Below are positions 1 through 6,843 of a stretch of DNA of 16,373 nt, in pieces. The notes under the pieces are model-generated. The model did no database searches. It saw only the letters and a list, made by a program, of their open reading frames with translations, and was not told where the DNA came from. Position 1 is the first letter of the stretch; every line of letters starts with the position of its first letter. A program made the position numbers and the translations under genes. The DNA comes from Pseudorhodobacter antarcticus (GTDB lineage: Bacteria; Pseudomonadota; Alphaproteobacteria; Rhodobacterales; Rhodobacteraceae), in NCBI GenBank assembly GCA_945861995.1, contig CAMAWZ010000017.1, positions 1 to 16,373 on the forward strand, read 5' to 3'.

Positions 1-60
1 TTTACTAGCAGCAAGGCCCAGCGCAGCCACCAGAATCAATAGTTTTGTCGTTATATTCAT
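1..60 (-). CDS. Partial signal-peptide protein, possibly Pal (N-terminus only)
   Basis: The minus strand from 60 to the window edge encodes 20 residues, MNITTKLLILVAALGLAASK: a short positive start, a hydrophobic core and a small-residue end, which is an export signal. An AGGA ribosome-binding site lies 9 bases before the ATG, and a good sigma70-like promoter lies at 97-125, so I regard this as a real start. In alphaproteobacteria pal normally follows tolB, and this is the next export-signal gene downstream of tolB, so Pal is a reasonable guess from context. A lipoprotein would need a Cys at the end of the lipobox; here the LAA run is followed by Ser (codon AGT). The protein may therefore be non-lipidated, have its Cys further on, or not be Pal. 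The rest lies outside the window. Confidence 0.5.
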   Translation of the reverse strand, partial: MNITTKLLILVAALGLAASK

Positions 61-96
61 GTCAGGTTTTCCTGTGTTAACGGCTCGATTTTGGGC

Positions 97-125
97 TTTA
101 TAGCAGCTTTACACGGGCTTGGGAA
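97..125 (-). promoter_or_regulatory. Candidate sigma70-type promoter for the gene starting at 60
   Basis: Read on the minus strand, TTCCCA (120-125; 4 of 6 matches to TTGACA) is followed after 17 bases by TATAAA (97-102; 5 of 6 matches to TATAAT). This predicts a transcript start near position 90 and a leader of about 30 bases containing the AGGA site. An inverted repeat with 10-base arms and one mismatch (109-118 with 128-137) overlaps the -35 element. It could be an operator or a hairpin at the 3' side of the upstream RTX gene; there is no T-run after it on the minus strand. Confidence 0.35.
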
Positions 126-175
126 TCGCCTGTGTAAGTTTTCACAAAACCGTGCGCCAAAGTCTGCTCGCCCCT

Positions 176-230
176 GATCCAAGGCCCCCGGGTCCAAGGC
201 CCCCGATCCAACGCCCCCGATCCAAGGCCG
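176..230. repeat. Short GC-rich tandem repeat, 14-15 bp unit
   Basis: About 3.7 copies of a unit close to gatccaaggcccccg run head to tail (units at 176-190, 191-205, 206-219 and a partial at 220-230). They differ at one or two bases each, and one copy is a base shorter. The repeat lies in the 185-base gap between the RTX gene and the next gene. A related string, cccctgatc followed by gccccc, is on the other side of the RTX gene near 2659-2679. Confidence 0.7.
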
Positions 231-245
231 CAAATCCGCCCCCAT

Positions 246-2534
246 TTACAGAATAAAATCCGCCGCCGTGAAATCATGCAGGCCGATCACCTTGATCACG
301 CCTTCCGCCGCGCGGTCTGTGTCGGTGTCGGTGTCGGTGTCGATGTAGACCAGCGTGTAATCGTTGGTTGTGCCTTTATTATCGAATTTCTTAAAGTTGA
401 TTTCGCCCGCGTTGTTTTCCTTAAGCTCTTTGCTGCCCCGAAAGGTAAACGCATCATCCGTCGTCATAACTGTGCTGGCGTCGATTGTGGAAAGATCAAT
501 CTTATCCTGCCCACGTTTGAAATCTGTAATCCTATCGGTGGTCGCCTCGCTCAGGGTCATCTCATTCATCGCGGTAAATTTGAACACATCGTTGTTCAAA
601 CCGCCCGTCAGAACATCGCGCCCCGCGCCGCCCGTGATCGTGTCGTTGTCCCCGCCGCCGATCATCGTATCCGAACCGCTGCCGCCAGACAGCCTGTCAG
701 CCCCTGCGCCGCCATCGACGGTATCATTGTCCACTTCGCCAATGATCGTATCCGATCCCGATCCGCCCGTAATGCTGTCATCGCCCGCTCCGCCGTCTAG
801 GCTGTCATTGCCCGTAGCGCCGATAATGGTATCCGCGCCCGCCGCGCCGATAAGGCTGTCATTGTTCGCACCGCCATCGAGGCTGTCATTGCCCGCACCG
901 CCGCCCAAGCTGTCGTCATCCGCGCCGCCGAAAAGTTGATCGTTTCCAGCCATCCCCAACAACGTGTCATCCCCGTCTAGGCCGCTAATGGTTTCCGCAC
1001 CGCCAGCACCTGTCAATTCATCATCGCCCGTCGTTGCCTGTGTTGCCTTACCAAAGATAATGTAAGACGCCCCAGAGTTACTGCCATTCGGATCGGCCCC
1101 ACCTGCCCCCACAATCAGGTCATCGTACCCATCACCATTAACATCGCCTGCCGCTGCAACAGAAAAGGACGCGCGGTCATCAGCCGCCTCGCCATTAATC
1201 TGAAATCCGTTGGTACCATCCAAATCGGATAAGTCTAAACTGGCCGAAAAGCCGCTCGCGGTCCCAAACACCACATAAGACGCGCCAGACCTGTTGCCAT
1301 TTGGATCAGCGTTAGAAGCGCCGATGATCAGGTCATCATATCCATCGCCATTAACATCCCCCGCCGAGGCGACAGAGGCGCCAGAGTAGTCATACTCTGC
1401 CTTACCATTAATCTTAAACCCGTTGCTGCCATCCAGATCGGACAACTCGAGCGTCGCCGAAAACCCAGCCCCCGAGCCGAACACTATATATGACGCGCCA
1501 GACGCTGTGCCATTGGGGCTGGCATAAGTTGCCCCAATGATCAGGTCATCAATCCCATCGCCATTGACATCTCCTGCCGAGGAGACAGAGACGCCAGTGT
1601 AGTCACCCGCCTGACCGTTAATTTTAAACCCGTTTGTGCCATCCAGATCGGACAGTTCTAAACTGGCGTCGAACGCGCTGGCCGAGCCAAACACAACATA
1701 TGTCGCGCCTGAATAATTGCCATTAGGTTGGGCCCAACGTGCTCCGATGATCAGATCATCAATCCCATCGCCATTGACATCGCCCGCCGAGGCCACATTT
1801 TGCCCGGCGTAGTCACCCGTTGCCTCACCATTTATCTTAAACCCGTTGGTGCCATTCAGATCGGACAGCTCAAAACTGGCCGAAAGCCCAGACCCCGAAC
1901 CAAACACCACATATGCCGCACCAGAACCCATCCCATTCGGGTCGGCGCCGCGCGTCCCAATGATCAAGTCATCAAACCCATCGTCATTGACATCGCCCGC
2001 CGAGGCGACACAGACGCCAGCGCGGTCGTCCGCTGCCTCGCCATTTATCCGAAACCCGTTCGTGCCATTCAGAGCCGACAGCTCTAAACTTGCCGAAAAT
2101 CCATCTGCAGCCCAAAATACTACGTAAGACGCACCAGAGTTGTCGCCATTAAGGTTGTCGTACTGTGCCCCAATGATCAGATCATCAAATCCATCGCCAT
2201 TGACATCACCCGCCGAGGCGACCGAGTCGCCAGACAAGTCAAACTCCGCTTCGCCATTAATCTGAAACCCGTTGGTGCCGGTCAGTGCGGACAGATCGAA
2301 ACTTGCGGAAAATCCGCCCGCCGCCCCAAAAACCACATAAGACGCGCCAGAGGAATTACCATTCGGATCGGCCAAGTCGGCCCCGATGATCAGATCATCA
2401 AAGCCATCGCCATTGACATCCCCCGCCGACGCGACAGAGCCGCCAGCGCGGTCGCTGGCCGCCTCGCCGTTAATCTGAAACCCATCCGTGCCACTTAACC
2501 ACGACAGTTCAAAAACGCTTCCAAAAGTACTCAT
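246..2534 (-). CDS. FG-GAP propeller plus RTX repeat secreted protein
   Basis: A 762-residue protein with no N-terminal signal peptide. Residues 8 to about 500 are seven blades of 71 residues (70 in blade 5), each with a DVNGDGxDDL calcium site and a GASYVVFG-like strand. Seven is the number in the integrin-like beta-propeller. Residues 502-655 hold about 17 nine-residue RTX units (GGxGxDxLx type, several degenerate). The last 107 residues have the DRITDF...DKIDLS motif and end in FIL, typical of type I secretion substrates of the serralysin C-terminal family. It is probably exported in one step and folds on calcium outside the cell as an adhesin or surface protein. No transporter genes are in the window. 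The frame is open to 2633, but I chose ATG 2534, 7 bases after a GGGGG stretch and just before blade 1; ATG 2540 is also possible. Blade 3 carries the only Cys (about residue 175) and has DVNDDG instead of DVNGDG. Confidence 0.85.
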   Translation of the reverse strand: MSTFGSVFELSWLSGTDGFQINGEAASDRAGGSVASAGDVNGDGFDDLIIGADLADPNGNSSGASYVVFGAAGGFSASFDLSALTGTNGFQINGEAEFDLSGDSVASAGDVNGDGFDDLIIGAQYDNLNGDNSGASYVVFWAADGFSASLELSALNGTNGFRINGEAADDRAGVCVASAGDVNDDGFDDLIIGTRGADPNGMGSGAAYVVFGSGSGLSASFELSDLNGTNGFKINGEATGDYAGQNVASAGDVNGDGIDDLIIGARWAQPNGNYSGATYVVFGSASAFDASLELSDLDGTNGFKINGQAGDYTGVSVSSAGDVNGDGIDDLIIGATYASPNGTASGASYIVFGSGAGFSATLELSDLDGSNGFKINGKAEYDYSGASVASAGDVNGDGYDDLIIGASNADPNGNRSGASYVVFGTASGFSASLDLSDLDGTNGFQINGEAADDRASFSVAAAGDVNGDGYDDLIVGAGGADPNGSNSGASYIIFGKATQATTGDDELTGAGGAETISGLDGDDTLLGMAGNDQLFGGADDDSLGGGAGNDSLDGGANNDSLIGAAGADTIIGATGNDSLDGGAGDDSITGGSGSDTIIGEVDNDTVDGGAGADRLSGGSGSDTMIGGGDNDTITGGAGRDVLTGGLNNDVFKFTAMNEMTLSEATTDRITDFKRGQDKIDLSTIDASTVMTTDDAFTFRGSKELKENNAGEINFKKFDNKGTTNDYTLVYIDTDTDTDTDRAAEGVIKVIGLHDFTAADFIL
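315..344 (-). repeat. In-frame hexanucleotide repeat (Asp-Thr) in the RTX gene
   Basis: Five 6-base units with plus-strand consensus gtcggt (the outer units vary by a base) encode alternating Asp and Thr, DTDTDTDTD after YI, about 25 residues before the C-terminus. Because the unit is two codons, slippage would change length without breaking the frame. Confidence 0.75.
570..1031 (-). repeat. RTX nonapeptide repeat tract
   Basis: About 17 consecutive nine-codon units encode the calcium-binding beta-roll of the FG-GAP/RTX protein. Units such as AGNDSLDGG and SGSDTIIGE fit the GGxGxDxLx pattern; several lack a Gly or carry Asn or Asp substitutions. At DNA level the units are diverged, so the repeat is clear mainly in protein. 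Confidence 0.8.
1041..2513 (-). repeat. Seven tandem ~213-bp FG-GAP blade repeats
   Basis: Seven copies of a 213-base unit (one of 210 bases), each encoding one propeller blade. The block around the calcium site, on the plus strand aatccatcgccattgacatc with small variations, recurs almost unchanged in each copy. The outer-face loops vary. Strong DNA similarity between copies makes this tract prone to gain or loss of blades by recombination, and to assembly error. Confidence 0.85.
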
Positions 2535-2677
2535 GTGCATGCCCCCAGCAAATCGCCCGCGCAGTTCGGACAGGTGTACAGAAGATATGTACTCAAGCCG
2601 GAGTATCAACACAAAATCATCGCCACGGGGCATTTACAGCGGGTGAGCCATTTTCGCCCCCCCTGATCACACGCCCC

Positions 2678-4003
2678 CTAGGGCAACAGCGGCGACCATG
2701 ATGGATCAGACGCTGGCCCTTCAGTCGGCACAGGCCGCAAGGACAGCCCCGCCACATCCACCGCGTACAGTTGAGCCTGCCCCTCGGCCCCCGCACTCTC
2801 GCGCGTGAACATCAGCACGCGGCCATTGGGGGCCCAAGTGGGGCCTTCGTCCAGAAACGACGATGTCAGCAGGCGTTCTTCGCTGCCATCAGTCAGCATC
2901 ACGCCAATGTGGAAACGGCCTTGGTTCTGCTTGGTAAAGGCAATCATATCGCCGCGCGGGCTCCACACGGGGGTGCCATAGCGGCCCTGCCCGTTCGATA
3001 TCCGCACGCCCTCGCCGCCGCCTGCGGACATCACGTAAATCTGCTGGTTGCCCGTGCGGTCAGATTCAAACACAATCTGGCTGCCATCGGGCGAAAACGA
3101 CGGCGCGGTTTCAATCGACGGCGCGTTTGTCAGCTGCGCAAGCTGGCCCGAATTCAGATCCAGCGTGTAAATATCCGAATTGCCGCCCCGTTCCAAACTG
3201 AACGCCACGCGCTGCCCATCGGGCGAAAAGCGCGGCGCAAAGGTCATCGTGCCCTCTTGCTGGCCCAAGCTGCGGGTTTGCAGCGTCGCCACATCCATCA
3301 CATAAATTTGCGGAAAGCCCGACACATAGCTGGTGAACAAAATGCGCGAACCATCGGGCGAAAAGCGCGGGGCCAGCACGATGGAACTGCTATCGGTCAA
3401 ATACTGCACATTCGCGCCGTCTTGATCCATCACGGCCAAACGCTTCAAACGTTGGTTCTTGGGGCCAGATTCGGCCACAAACACCACGCGGCTGTCGAAA
3501 TACGGCCCCTCTCCCGTTATACGGCTGTACACCGCATCCGATACCTTATGCGCCATGCGCCGCCAGCTGGCGGCAGGGGCGGCAAATTGCAAACCATCCC
3601 CCAGTTGCGCGCCCGAAAACACGTCGAACACGCGGAATTTGACCACAATCTGATCGCCCTGCGCGCTGGCAGCCCCCACAATCAGCGCTTGGGCATTGAT
3701 CGCTTGCCAATCGGCATAGGCGATGGGCGCGTCAAAGCCGGTGACTTGGCTGATATAGGCCTCTGCCCCAATTTCGCGAAACAGGCCCGTGCCCGCCAAA
3801 TTCGCCGCCACCACGCGCGACAGGCTGGCCGCAATATCCCCCGCGCCGCCCTCGTCGATAAAGGTAGGGATCGCGATGGGCATCGGTTCAATCACCCCGT
3901 CCGTAAAGCGCAGAGTAAGTTCCGCGCGCGCGGGTGCCGCCAGCGCGGTCAGCGCGGTCAGCGCCATTAAGGCAAGGGCGGCAATATGTGTCAACTTGGT
4001 CAT
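2678..4003 (-). CDS. tolB: Tol-Pal system beta-propeller protein TolB
   Basis: Periplasmic TolB, 441 residues, close to the family length. It links Pal to the TolQRA motor and helps outer-membrane constriction at division. Residues 1-27 are a signal peptide ending APARA before ELTLRF. The TolB N-terminal alpha/beta domain follows (to about residue 165), then a propeller of WD40-like (PD40) repeats recognisable by the recurring FSPDGS/FSPDGQ motif and by SPRGDMIAF and WAPNGRVLMF. The start ATG has a GAGG site 5 bases away. It follows tolA by 42 bases. The signal peptide contains a 9-base tandem repeat (near 3941-3964) that gives its repeated ALT residues. The next gene downstream is the RTX protein rather than pal, which is unusual. 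Confidence 0.97.
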   Translation of the reverse strand: MTKLTHIAALALMALTALTALAAPARAELTLRFTDGVIEPMPIAIPTFIDEGGAGDIAASLSRVVAANLAGTGLFREIGAEAYISQVTGFDAPIAYADWQAINAQALIVGAASAQGDQIVVKFRVFDVFSGAQLGDGLQFAAPAASWRRMAHKVSDAVYSRITGEGPYFDSRVVFVAESGPKNQRLKRLAVMDQDGANVQYLTDSSSIVLAPRFSPDGSRILFTSYVSGFPQIYVMDVATLQTRSLGQQEGTMTFAPRFSPDGQRVAFSLERGGNSDIYTLDLNSGQLAQLTNAPSIETAPSFSPDGSQIVFESDRTGNQQIYVMSAGGGEGVRISNGQGRYGTPVWSPRGDMIAFTKQNQGRFHIGVMLTDGSEERLLTSSFLDEGPTWAPNGRVLMFTRESAGAEGQAQLYAVDVAGLSLRPVPTEGPASDPSWSPLLP

Positions 4004-4040
4004 TTTATCCTCGTTTAGGCACGGGGTTTGATTGGGGCGC

Positions 4041-4058
4041 GCGGTTTACCTTAACCGC
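4041..4058. repeat. Small inverted repeat over the tolA stop codon
   Basis: GCGGTT and AACCGC, six bases each with a six-base loop, span the tolA stop in the 42-base tolA-tolB gap. No T-run follows on the minus strand, so it is not a classical terminator. It may stabilise or process the mRNA, or be chance. Confidence 0.3.
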
Positions 4059-5140
4059 ATTCCGTTGGGATCGAAAATCAGATTTAGCACATTCCATTGG
4101 CCGTATTTTTCGGGCGGCAGGTCATAGCCATTTGCCCCTGCGCAGCGGTTGACGGCGCGGCGACCTGCCTCAAAAGCCTTTTGCGCGGCGGCCTCTGACC
4201 CGCCTTCAAAGCTGGTCATCTCAATCGAGGTCGGCTTGCCCGCCTCGCTCATTTCCACGCGCAGGGTAACTGTGGTGTTCATTGCTTCGGTCGATAGGGT
4301 CGATGTCACCCAGCAGCGGTTGATCGCAATGCGCAATCCCTCAACCTCGCCGCCGCTCATAGGCGGGCCTTCGGGAATGTCGGCAGATGCTCCCGCATCA
4401 GCGGCAGGTTCAGCCGCCGCATCTGCGGGTGCATCCGTTGTTGCATCCGCAGTTGCCTCGGCCAGCGCCGCTGCAATCGCCTCGGCATCTGCATCTGGGG
4501 GCGGTGTTTCCGCAGGCCGCGCGGGGCGCGATTTGGGGCGAATGCTGGTGGTGGGGGCCAGTTGCGGTGCGTCTTCTGGGGCAGGGTCTGCCTCGGTCAC
4601 CACCACGGGGGCCGCTTCCTGCGGGGCGGCGGCGGGTTCCTCGGTCGGCGTGACTTCGGCATCTGGGGGCGCCTCATCTGATACCTCTGGGGTTGCCTGA
4701 TCGGCCACATCGGGGGTGTCGGGCTGCTCGTCCACAGGGGTGGCTGCTACCCTATCCATCGGGCGCGGCGCGGGCGGGGTTTCTGATTGCGGCACAGGAA
4801 TAGGCTGTTCCACCTCGGCTATTGGAGCCACGGGTGGGGGGGCATCTTCGGGCTGGGCCGCATCGGCCACAGGCAGGTCTTGCGGCAATTCCTCGGCTGG
4901 CGGTTCGGCTGGCTTGGGCGGCGGCGGGGCCGCTTCGGCAGGTGCGGGCGGGGCCTCACTAGGCGCATCTGGTTTAGGCGCGCTGGCTTGCAATGCGGCA
5001 AAATCCGCCTCGCTCATCAGCGAGACATTGGCCGTTTCGGGCGCAGAAGACGTATCAAACGGCCACAGAACATCGCCCAGCAACACCCAGACAATCAGCG
5101 CGCCGTGGCCAATGGCAGATGCCTTTGTGCCCGTGTCCAT
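4046..5140 (-). CDS. tolA: Cell envelope integrity protein TolA
   Basis: TolA, 364 residues from ATG 5140. One N-terminal membrane helix (about residues 12-26, HGALIVWVLLGDVL) anchors it in the inner membrane, where it contacts TolQ and TolR. Residues from about 40 to 260 are Pro-, Ala-, Glu- and Asp-rich low-complexity sequence spanning the periplasm, replacing the long helical region of enteric TolA. The last about 102 residues form the TonB/TolA-like C-terminal domain, with two Cys (about 276 and 333) that could pair as in other TolA proteins. The frame also allows a GTG start at 5158, three bases after the tolR stop; I prefer ATG 5140, which has GGAG four bases upstream and puts the helix at the usual distance from the N-terminus. 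The domain is diverged, so the assignment rests partly on its place between tolR and tolB. Confidence 0.9.
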   Translation of the reverse strand: MDTGTKASAIGHGALIVWVLLGDVLWPFDTSSAPETANVSLMSEADFAALQASAPKPDAPSEAPPAPAEAAPPPPKPAEPPAEELPQDLPVADAAQPEDAPPPVAPIAEVEQPIPVPQSETPPAPRPMDRVAATPVDEQPDTPDVADQATPEVSDEAPPDAEVTPTEEPAAAPQEAAPVVVTEADPAPEDAPQLAPTTSIRPKSRPARPAETPPPDADAEAIAAALAEATADATTDAPADAAAEPAADAGASADIPEGPPMSGGEVEGLRIAINRCWVTSTLSTEAMNTTVTLRVEMSEAGKPTSIEMTSFEGGSEAAAQKAFEAGRRAVNRCAGANGYDLPPEKYGQWNVLNLIFDPNGMRLR

Positions 5141-5161
5141 ATCGCTCCAAACGCCCACGGG

Positions 5162-5644
5162 TCAGTTCCCACCCGCCGCATTACCACCCATGGCCGATCC
5201 GCCCGAATCCGTCACCAACCCAATATTGTTAAACCCGCCCGCATTCAGCGCGCCCATCACGGCCGCCACGCGGGCATAGTCCAGCGTCCCATCGGCGCGC
5301 AAAAACACCTTGTCCGAAGTGCGTTCCGCCGCAATGGCGGCCAGCTTGGGGATCAGTTCCGCCTCATTGACTTCGGTTTCTTGGATGTAAACCCGCCCAT
5401 CGGCTGCCAGCGAAATGGTCAGGGGTGGTTCCTGCTCGTCTGGCATGGCTTTGGCGGCAGTATCGGGCAATTCCAGCGGCACGCCCACCGTCAGCATCGG
5501 CGCTGCCACCATAAAGATAATCAGCAACACCAGCATCACATCCACAAACGGCGTGATGTTAATCTCGCTCATGACACCGCCGCCGCGCCGACCGCGCCCG
5601 CGCCGCCCCGATTTGCCGCCCGATTTGATAACCCCGCCCGCCAT
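5162..5644 (-). CDS. tolR: Tol-Pal system protein TolR (ExbD family)
   Basis: TolR, 160 residues, an ExbD/TolR family inner-membrane protein that works with TolQ to turn proton flow into TolA movement. A Gly/Arg-rich cytoplasmic start (residues 1-23) leads to the SEINITPFVDVMLVLLIIFM segment, the single membrane helix. Asp35 in it is the conserved proton-carrying residue of this family. The periplasmic domain ends NIGLVTD and is followed by a Gly/Asn-rich tail. The start lies three bases after the tolQ stop, so the two are surely co-translated. Confidence 0.95.
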   Translation of the reverse strand: MAGGVIKSGGKSGRRGRGRRGGGVMSEINITPFVDVMLVLLIIFMVAAPMLTVGVPLELPDTAAKAMPDEQEPPLTISLAADGRVYIQETEVNEAELIPKLAAIAAERTSDKVFLRADGTLDYARVAAVMGALNAGGFNNIGLVTDSGGSAMGGNAAGGN

Positions 5645-5647
5645 GAT

Positions 5648-6343
5648 TTATGCGTCCAACTGGCGCGACAGAATGGTCGAAAACTCGTCCGCAAAGGCCT
5701 CGTATCCGCCGACGATCTTTTCACTGTCCGAGTTCAGTTTGTTATAAAACACCACGGCAGGGATAGCAGCGATCAGGCCAATACCCGTGGCCAGCAGCGC
5801 CTCGGCAATACCAGGGGCGACAACGGCCAGCGAGGTGTTTTGCGAAATGGCAATCTGCTCAAAGCTGTGCTTAATGCCCCAAACCGTGCCAAACAGCCCG
5901 ATAAAGGGCGCAGTGGACCCAGTGGTTGCCAAAAACGACAGGCCAGAATTCAGCGCCTCAACCTCGCGCGAAATGGCCACATCCATCGCACGGTCAATGC
6001 GCGCCTGCGCGCCCGCAATCAGCCGCCCATCATCGCGGTGACTGCGCCGCCATTCCAGCATCCCCGCCGAAAATATCTTTTCCGATGCCCCGCGCGGGCT
6101 TCCGCCGATTTTATCAAACAACTCATCTAGCGGTTCGCCCGACCAAAAGGCCGCGTCAAATTCCGTCGACTCGCCGCGCGCATGGCGAAACAAAAGATGT
6201 TTGCGGATGATGATCGACCACGACCAAAACGACATAATCATCAGCCCGATCATCACGACTTTCACCGTCAGCGTCGCACGGGCGAAAAGGGCCAGCAGCG
6301 AGAAATCAATCTCCTGCGCTATGGCAAGGGTGTCTGTGTTCAT
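5648..6343 (-). CDS. tolQ: Tol-Pal system protein TolQ (MotA/TolQ/ExbB family)
   Basis: TolQ, 231 residues from ATG 6343, the main membrane component of the TolQR proton channel. There are three membrane helices: one near residues 25-45 (TVKVVMIGLMIMSFWSWSII), and two in the C-terminal half around TGSTAPFIGLFGTVWGI and ALLATGIGLIAAIPAVVFY. These last two are the conserved signature of the MotA/TolQ/ExbB channel. The frame stays open to ATG 6370, adding nine residues; I prefer 6343 because it has an AGG site at better spacing, because the protein then opens MNTDTLAIAQEIDFS as family members typically do, and because the candidate promoter at 6390 would leave almost no leader for 6370. Confidence 0.96.
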   Translation of the reverse strand: MNTDTLAIAQEIDFSLLALFARATLTVKVVMIGLMIMSFWSWSIIIRKHLLFRHARGESTEFDAAFWSGEPLDELFDKIGGSPRGASEKIFSAGMLEWRRSHRDDGRLIAGAQARIDRAMDVAISREVEALNSGLSFLATTGSTAPFIGLFGTVWGIKHSFEQIAISQNTSLAVVAPGIAEALLATGIGLIAAIPAVVFYNKLNSDSEKIVGGYEAFADEFSTILSRQLDA

Positions 6344-6389
6344 TGTGCCTGCTCTTGTTTGGATGGACATTCGCCCTGATATTCATTTT

Positions 6390-6418
6390 TGTATAGCTCA
6401 TCTGAACGGAAATGAACA
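6390..6418 (-). promoter_or_regulatory. Candidate tolQ promoter
   Basis: In the 113-base ybgC-tolQ gap the minus strand carries TATACA (6390-6395), a fair -10 element. About 17 bases upstream is a weak -35 region within GATGTTCATTT (around 6411-6418). Transcription would begin near 6383, about 40 bases before ATG 6343. This would let tolQRAB be expressed separately from the ruv genes. The -35 match is poor, so this is tentative. Confidence 0.25.
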
Positions 6419-6422
6419 TCAC

Positions 6423-6441
6423 TTTGCCACATTTCGGCAAA
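6423..6441. repeat. Inverted repeat upstream of tolQ
   Basis: TTTGCC and GGCAAA, perfect six-base arms with a seven-base spacer, lie between the ybgC stop and the candidate tolQ promoter. There is no T-run, so it is not a good terminator. It could be an operator half-site pair or a weak hairpin after ybgC. Confidence 0.35.
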
Positions 6442-6456
6442 ACCGCGCCGAAGGGG

Positions 6457-6843
6457 TTAGGCCAGCGCCGCGCGCAAGGCTTGCGGCAACCGCGCCGCCG
6501 CGCCATTGGCCCCGATGGCAACCAGCGTAACCTTTGCGTCAAACAGCAAAACACCACCCCGCAAAACCCGCTGATCCAGCACCATCCGCGCGCCTTTGGC
6601 TTCCAAAACTTCCGTGGAAATGGTCAAAACATCATCAAACTTGGCAGGGATCAGGTAATCCGCCGTCAAATGCCGCACTGCAAAAACAAGGCCTGCCTCT
6701 GCCTTTAGCTGGGCCTGATCTCTCCCCAAACTCCGCACCCATTCGCTGCGGGCGCGTTCGATGAATTTCAGGTAATTGGCATAGTAGACAATGCCCGCCA
6801 AATCGGTATCTTCATAATACACGTGGCATTCAAAGCTGTGCAT
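6457..6843 (-). CDS. ybgC: Acyl-CoA thioesterase YbgC (Tol-Pal associated)
   Basis: A 128-residue hotdog-fold thioesterase of the 4-hydroxybenzoyl-CoA thioesterase/YbgC family. It hydrolyses acyl-CoA or acyl-ACP thioesters in the cytoplasm, and in many proteobacteria it is the first gene of the tol-pal operon. The signature YYEDTDLAGIVYYANYLKF is at residues 9-27, with Asp14 in the position of the catalytic Asp; the usual HANY is YANY here. Its start overlaps the end of the DUF2161 gene by 14 bases, which suggests translational coupling with the ruv group. A 113-base gap then separates it from tolQ. Confidence 0.93.
   Translation of the reverse strand: MHSFECHVYYEDTDLAGIVYYANYLKFIERARSEWVRSLGRDQAQLKAEAGLVFAVRHLTADYLIPAKFDDVLTISTEVLEAKGARMVLDQRVLRGGVLLFDAKVTLVAIGANGAAARLPQALRAALA

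Noticed and set aside
57..245. 62-residue open frame whose ATG abuts the RTX stop (TAAATG) and whose TGA overlaps the ATG at 60.
   Set aside because: It has no ribosome-binding site, and its start is made by the 14-15 bp tandem repeat (GALDPGALDQG-like). The end covers the candidate promoter at 97-125. The junctions look like coupling, but the protein shows no family features.
276..939. Long plus-strand open frames opposite the RTX repeats.
   Set aside because: They are shadows of the repeated coding strand (Pro/Ser-rich strings such as APPSRLSLP) with no start signals; the minus-strand product has clear domains.
2771..3970. 399-codon plus-strand open frame opposite tolB, and similar long frames opposite tolA, priA and others.
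   Set aside because: High GC makes long antisense open frames common. These are Arg/His/Ala-rich with no domain features, and the minus-strand genes are certain.
3934..3970. 9-bp tandem repeat in the tolB signal peptide as a phase-variation tract.
   Set aside because: Just over two copies, in frame, in a hydrophobic core where Ala-Leu-Thr repeats are common; too short to call a variable tract.
4380..5000. Repetitive GC-rich DNA in tolA as a possible mobile or satellite element.
   Set aside because: It is simply the codon bias of the Ala/Pro/Glu/Asp-rich periplasmic linker; no regular unit length is seen.
6404..6417. GAAC-N6-GAAC upstream of tolQ as a LexA box.
   Set aside because: The alphaproteobacterial LexA site needs seven bases between half-sites; here there are six, and tol genes are not expected in the SOS regulon.
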